This document shows, piece by piece, positions 58,998 to 64,000 of a DNA stretch of 64,000 nucleotides. The notes beneath the pieces are model-generated. The model was not told the DNA's origin. It worked only from the letters and a program-made list of their open reading frames with translations, and searched no databases. Every line of letters starts with the position of its first letter. Position 1 is the stretch's first letter. The stretch comes from Dysidea avara (lineage: Eukaryota; Porifera; Demospongiae; Dictyoceratida; Dysideidae). The position numbers were made by a program, and so were the translations under genes. The stretch lies in the NCBI RefSeq assembly GCF_963678975.1, contig NC_089275.1:32115977-32179976 (forward strand), in the 5' to 3' direction.

Positions 58998-59100
58998 TCC
59001 CGGTACGAGGGTGATATCATTGTTATTACACGAGTCCGAGGCGGAGCCGAGGACGAGTGTAATAACAATGATATCATCCAAGTATACGGGATATAACCGT
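58998..59100. mobile_element. Hairpin element with ATATCCCG ends
   Basis: Palindrome: GATATCATTGTTATTACAC is mirrored exactly across a GAGTCCGAGGCGGAGCCGAG centre, with outer ATATCCCGGTAC / GTATACGGGATAT. The centre is GC-rich and could itself fold (CGAGGCGGAGCCGAGG). Boundaries approximate. Confidence 0.7.
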
Positions 59101-61063
59101 TTTATATCCCAGTGCGCAGGAGTGCGCAGAAGTTTACGGATAGTAAATTAAGTTCCGGTTTGAGTTCCTGTCACTGTGCTCAAGATTTCGTCCGAATTGT
59201 GTGGAGATTCTACTTCGTAGCCACAAGAGAGACCTTACATACTGCCTACAAAACTGTAGCGAAGGGCGGTGTTATGAAGCAGCGGTTCCAGGTACGATTC
59301 GCCTTCGTCTGAAATTGGTATAGTGGTGTCGCGTGGTGTGCAAGAGAAAAATAAAGACCAACAAGTGGCTACCATAGTCCAAGATAGAACAATGAAGCTA
59401 GAGGAAGTTAGTTCTTCACCATAGTGACCGTTGGGAGTGATTGCTGGAGCGAAAATCGTCACGTACTATTCTTGACATTTGTTAAACTATCGTATTGGTA
59501 ACTTGTAGTGTTATTGTGTAAAGGATTAACAGTTTTCTTGTAAGATTTAGGTAGTTTTAAGTGCTGTATTGGTGTGTTTTGTATCAATATTTCCTTATTT
59601 GGCTCTTTGTTCCATCGGTAAACAATGCCATTCGCGGTTATTATGATGTCACGAAAGAGACTGAGTGGCTCCACAACAGGGTGATAAGTTAGTTATCACT
59701 GGGTGATAACTAATATATCGTACAGTAGCAGCGCCGCTCTGTCTAGCTGTATGGTAGTTATAACCCAGCGCGGCACTTTGATACTCCCACACACTGGGGT
59801 TTAAGTATCAATACATGCTCAGTAATTATCACCAGTACCAGTCTGTGTCACTGACAAGCACCCCAGCTGGAATGTGTACACCCGATGTAGAATTCTGGGT
59901 ATGCAAAGTATATATGGTCAACAATTGACACATTATGCACTACTATTTAACACTGCAATGCCGACAGGAAAAGGCTGTAACACTGTTGCACACAGTTAAT
60001 GTTATTGGGCATCACAGAGTATTCGTCATCAACATGTACATAATACAGAATGGCACAGAGTACAACCTCAAGTAGAAGATCTCAGCACAATTGGTTGTAC
60101 CCTATAAAGGTGTAATTGTTTTAAGTTTCTGTTATTATTCAGACAGACACAGTGGACAGTCACCACTGTATCAGTACATTCTCTGTAGCTGACTGCTTAA
60201 AATATCACATACGCTCTAAATGATGTTACTAAATGTCGGGTTTATACCTCTTATGATATTACCTCAGCATATAAATACATTGCTAGTATATTGTCCTAAT
60301 GGGTGTACCACATTGATACAAACAGATATAAGGACTGAACCATACCTACGTATCTTTGCTTGAGGTTATTGACTGGGATACGAGCATGCACAATACCCAG
60401 GATAAACTGTCCACCATTGAGATTATTGCACAGTGCTTACAACACAATGCACACGATTACATGGATTTCCTGTCTTCACTGCATTAACCCCCTCATCAAA
60501 CCAATTCCCCCTATATGCACAGTACATGAATAGTTGCAACACTCGTCTATTGTTTTCCGTCCGTGGCCCAGCTAGTTCATGAGGCCCCCTTGATAAGGAT
60601 AGATACTTCATTGCCTACTCTTGGTGGCCTAGTGAGGAATGGATATTTACTACCTGGGACTCAGGTTCTTGAATCTTCTATTACGTCATCATGCACAATA
60701 CTTCATTCTTATAGGTTACGTCCTACAGTATCTCTTTTTATCAAAGCAGGGATCAGTATTCTGGTTATTGGGTACAGTGGTACAGTGTGGGGTTCCTATA
60801 TATGTGCGGCTTGGCGGGAAAGGCTGTAGCCCTTCTATGGCCATAGAAATCCCTGTGGCTTCAAAGTTGGGAACCCCCAGGTATTTCGCCCCCAAGCCTC
60901 ATGCAATTGGGAGCCACAATTTGTGGCTGATCATATCAATGGTCCTATTACAAAATTGTATAGGAGAACCATGGAACCCTTCACAACTACCAAAACAACC
61001 ACCATCATTGGACGGCGGTTGACAAGTGAACAATATCAGCTTGAAACAAATGGCTGATGGTTT
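59101..61063. other. Intronic stretch
   Basis: A TTATCACTGGGTGATAA hairpin lies at ~59690-59710. Overlapping open frames at 60563-61022 have no recognisable domain; 60960-61060 may include the front edge of the hAT insertion. No further features. Confidence 0.3.
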
Positions 61064-61757
61064 GTGGTTCTTTATTTAACGACCGACATTAATTGTTATC
61101 TAATGGCAAAAGAAGGCATAGCATTTGAGAAGTTTCCTGCTTTACACCAATTGGAATCTCATCATGGAGTTGATATTGGCTCAAGTTATGGAACACCTCA
61201 GTCAGCTAAATTGTTCACACATTATATTGCATTAGCACAACAGGAATGCTTTTTTGCTCAGCTGTCAAAATCCAAATTTTATAGTTTTTTAATGGATGGT
61301 AGTACTGATACAGGACATGTGGAGCAGGAGTCAGTCATGGCTTTATTTTGTAATAAAGATGACTCTGCTGGGAAAATAAAGACATGTGTGAGATTATTAT
61401 CTTTGATGACTCCTGATAGAGCTGATGCAGATGGTCTTTTGAAATGTCTATCAAAGTCACTAGAACCATTAGGAATAATTGATTCCCTGGACAAGGAAAA
61501 TGTCATTGGAATTAGTGGCAAACCAGTTTTAGTTGGAGGAGGAACGGACGGTGCATCAGTTAATGTTGCTGAGCATGCTGGGATGAATGGGAAAATGCAA
61601 AATGTGCTTCCATGGATCACATGGTCTTGGTGTTATGCACATAGACTGGAATTAGCTTGTAAAACTGCTTTAACTGGCACATTGTTTAAAGACGTTGAAG
61701 ACATGTGTGGAGATTGTATTACAAATCCTCAACAGCCATTAATTCAGCTTTTATTTG
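61064..61757 (+). CDS. hAT transposase fragment fused in frame to domain-N tail
   Basis: Uninterrupted frame of 231 codons ending in phase 1 at the donor GTAAGT. Residues ~12-215 are the front of a hAT-superfamily catalytic region of the ZNF862-like type: YLMAKEGIAF, HHGVDIGSSYG, KFYSFLMDGSTDTG (catalytic Asp), a GTDGASVNVAEHAG block and WSWCYAHRLELACKTAL. At about residue 216 the hAT homology stops, and the last ~16 residues (CITNPQQPLIQLLF) match the end of domain N (IAANNRQPLIQFLI), in the same frame and with the same donor position and phase. A 50-bp intron leads to the CCP exon at 61808. So it could be read as a chimeric transposase-CCP exon; equally, it could be a dead insertion in a domain-N exon. 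No splice acceptor for it was identified. Confidence 0.7.
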
Positions 61758-61807
61758 GTAAGTTGTTGCATACTGTCATCAAATATGATCTGCAAAATGT
61801 TATATAG

Positions 61808-61999
61808 ACATCCGATGTGATGACCTATCAACACCATCCAACGGAGGAATGTCATGTAGTTCTGGTAGAGTAGGAATGGTTTATGAGAGAGACACTTGTG
61901 GTTTCACATGTAACACTGGTTATGAGTTAACTGGTAGTGACATAAGGACCTGTCAGAGTAATGGAAGTTGGAGTGGTAGTGATACAGTTTGTAGGAAAG
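61808..61999 (+). CDS. CCP/sushi exon 2
   Basis: 64-codon phase-1 symmetric exon (acceptor TTATATAG, donor GTACAA). Six-Cys CCP with RCDDLSTPSNGGMSC, TCGFTCNTGYELTG and SNGSWSG..TVCRK. Same length as the exons at 47885 and 63913. Open frame intact. Confidence 0.92.
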
Positions 62000-63354
62000 G
62001 TACAATAATTTCCATAACCATAAAAATATGTATGTATATGTGACTAAATAACCAGTCCAGATGCAATCATTTTAAAACAAAATATTTCAAGGCTTATGTA
62101 TATAGTTTGCAAATTGTATTAAGCGTACTAGTAGCTGACTGTTGAATGTTCAGATGTGGTGGGAGGTTGGGTGGGTAGTTGGGTGAGTAGGTGGGCAAGT
62201 GGGTGAGTGGATGTTAGGGTAAATGGACTTTGGGGTGGGATGGTGTAAGGGTGGGCACTAACTGAAAGTGTGGATGACGATTGAAGACTATAGCTTGCTT
62301 AGGGCTGTGCTGGCTCCTTAATGCCTAATACACATCAAAATCAACAGAGAACAAGGTGAACTGAACTTGTGATATCTTAGCAGTATCCAATTTCATTAAG
62401 TCTCATTAAGTCTAAGTCCTTAAAATTAGGTTAGGTAATCCTAAGGCTGCAGCACATGTTGCTGTAGACCTTCAGTGCTGGTCGCTGTAAAATGTTAATA
62501 TTAATAAATAAAATAATAAATTTACTAACATTAAGCTCACACTATTCATTAAACAAGCACCATGATAAGTGTACACAAGCACACATTTGCATAGTCACAT
62601 TAAGGGAATGTTCTATAACTACAAAAGAGAATAAAAGTTACCAAAATAATTTATGCATTAATTAATAAGCACTTCAGTAAACAGTGAAACAATAAATAAA
62701 ATTATACACTTTATACATCAAATTTGCTTCTTCATGAAGAGTAAGAATAACTTTGTTTTGTTTCTGTACATGTGAGTTATGTGTGTTTATTTACATTGTG
62801 GTAAAATGTAACTGCCTGTTTCTAAGCTGAACAGCTTTCTTGCATGAAAAAAAAACTGTATGTAAATTTATTACCCAATTCATGGGTAACCAGCCCTCCA
62901 TGGCCTGTTGCACTCTTGACTTACACATGTATGATTGATTGAATCAATGATTGTAATTTATTTGTAAACATAGTCACTGTACAATTAATTGTTTTGTTCT
63001 TTTGGATGTCTACTGCTATAACTTCTAAAGTATTCCCCCAGATTAGCTAAAACTTATACAACTCATTGGGTTTTCCCTCTAGACCACAGAGAAGCCATAA
63101 ATGAAATTCAAGGAAATGTGAAGTAGTCATGACTGGCTTTCACTCAGCAGGTCACAATTAAAATTTGCTTTTTTCTTCTTTTAACATCCTTTATTCACCA
63201 ATTATTTTCACCCATTGTTTTCAATACACTTTGTGAAAGGTACATTGGTGTGAAGCTGTGTGAAAGTTTTTCTGAAATGGTTGGATTTGTGATTTGCAAC
63301 AGTTTTCAACATCCTGTCACATTTATTATGACACTACATATCATATACACACAG
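62000..63354. other. Intron between CCP exon 2 and domain-N exon 3
   Basis: Carries a G-rich GTGGGTGAGT-type array at 62157-62250 and a possible retroposon tail at ~62430-62525 (CTGTAAAATGTTAATATTAA then AATAAA repeats). No other exon seen. Confidence 0.45.
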
Positions 63355-63858
63355 GTGGGGTAAGTTGTTTTGATGAAGTCCCAGTTCAGCAGAGAGGATA
63401 TCGTAGTATTCCACCACAACGTCAATACATATTTTCTCCGCGTGCTAATTTCACTTGTAATGGTAGGATAACAGGTGTATCTGCTAGTATGGATAGAACT
63501 GTTAATGGAATAACTGATCCTTATCTTGAAGTGTGGCGTCCAACAACACCTGATATGGAGTTTAATAGAGTTGGTGCAGTTCAGTTAGCAGAAAGTGAAA
63601 TAGTTCAAGTTGAAAATGGCAATATTGTGTACTGGTTATTGAATATGTTACTTAATGGGAGTGAGAGAATTGAGTTTGAAGCTGGAGATGTTATAGGATT
63701 TTATCAACCACCTGACACACGTTATCGAATGTGGACAATTGCAACTGAAGGATACACTGCTTTTGGCAGTATTTTAGTTAATTCATCAAGTACATTTAGC
63801 TTAGCTAATCCAGACATTGCTGCAAATAACCGACAACCATTAATACAGTTTTTAATTG
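63355..63858 (+). CDS. Domain-N exon 3 of CCP gene
   Basis: 168-codon phase-1 symmetric exon (acceptor CACACAG, donor GTATGAA). About 60% identical by eye to the exon at 47322: VQQRGYRSIPPQ, SPRANFTCNGRITGVSA, DPYLEVWRP, QLAESEIVQ, ERIEFEAGDVIGFYQPPDTR, RMWTIATEGY and QPLIQFLI. One Cys near the start (SCFDEVP) and one in FTCNGR are conserved and could form a disulfide. A 54-bp intron links it to the next CCP exon. Confidence 0.85.
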
Positions 63859-63912
63859 GTATGAATATATGATTCTTTTAAACTTTGTATGTATATTCAC
63901 ATATGCTTGTAG

Positions 63913-64000
63913 AGATCCGATGTGATAACCTATTAACACCATCCAATGGAGGAATGTCATGTAGTTCTGGTAGAGTAGAAGTGGGTTATGAGGGAGACAC
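63913..64000 (+). CDS. CCP/sushi exon 3 (cut by window end)
   Basis: Starts at acceptor CTTGTAG in phase 1 and encodes EIRCDNLLTPSNGGMSCSSG, then RVEVGYEGD. It is the first half of another CCP module and runs off the window. Confidence 0.9.

Overview
This is animal (metazoan) genomic DNA, most likely from a sponge (demosponge). The reasons are a spliced, secreted cathepsin B gene with many 49-65 bp introns, a multidomain extracellular gene built from phase-1 exons carrying six-cysteine CCP/sushi modules, an AT-rich intergenic background, and a very dense load of small DNA transposons, non-LTR elements and palindromic repeats. The sponge assignment is an inference from gene style and intron size, not a proof. 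There is no sign of prokaryotic organisation.

Layout. 0.1-2.3 kb is a 31-bp-unit satellite joined to a palindromic foldback element. 3.8-4.6 kb is a second foldback. 5.5-6.9 kb is a decayed LINE. 7.1-9.3 kb on the minus strand is the one complete host gene I can reconstruct, an eight-exon cathepsin B-like cysteine protease of 339 residues with a TATA box; a broken copy of its first exon lies at 10.6-10.9 kb. 11-16 kb is a nest of hairpin MITEs, a TIR element and a nearly intact LINE. 16-17.3 kb is a truncated Ty3/Gypsy pol. 17.4-19.4 kb (minus) is a decayed MULE-like transposase gene, possibly with an acidic first exon at 21.3-21.7 kb. 22-29 kb is mostly non-coding, with a zinc-finger relic and a (CA)n block. 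29.9-32.3 kb is a 2.4-kb near-palindrome. 32.3-34.9 kb is a TIR element invaded by a LINE that was itself invaded by a hAT MITE with an 8-bp target duplication.

From about 38.3 kb to the window end (plus strand) lies a second host locus. It has a signal-peptide exon (38.3 kb) and then alternating exons for an unrecognised ~168-residue extracellular domain (called domain N here) and for selectin-type CCP domains (47.3-48.1, 61.7-62.0, 63.4-64.0 kb). All junctions are phase 1. Its introns are packed with transposons. In the middle unit most of the domain-N exon is replaced, in the same reading frame, by part of a hAT-type transposase (ZNF862-like). The result is an open exon that keeps the domain-N splice donor and could splice to a CCP exon. 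The N-terminal half of the same kind of transposase lies 7.4 kb upstream at 53.1-53.6 kb.

The most interesting signals are the candidate transposase-CCP fusion exon, the unrecognised domain N, the mobile foldback-plus-satellite unit present twice in opposite orientation, a foldback superfamily sharing one terminal motif, a dispersed ~20-bp near-palindromic motif seen at 13 places, and a repeat 3' end whose terminal hairpin shows a compensatory base change.
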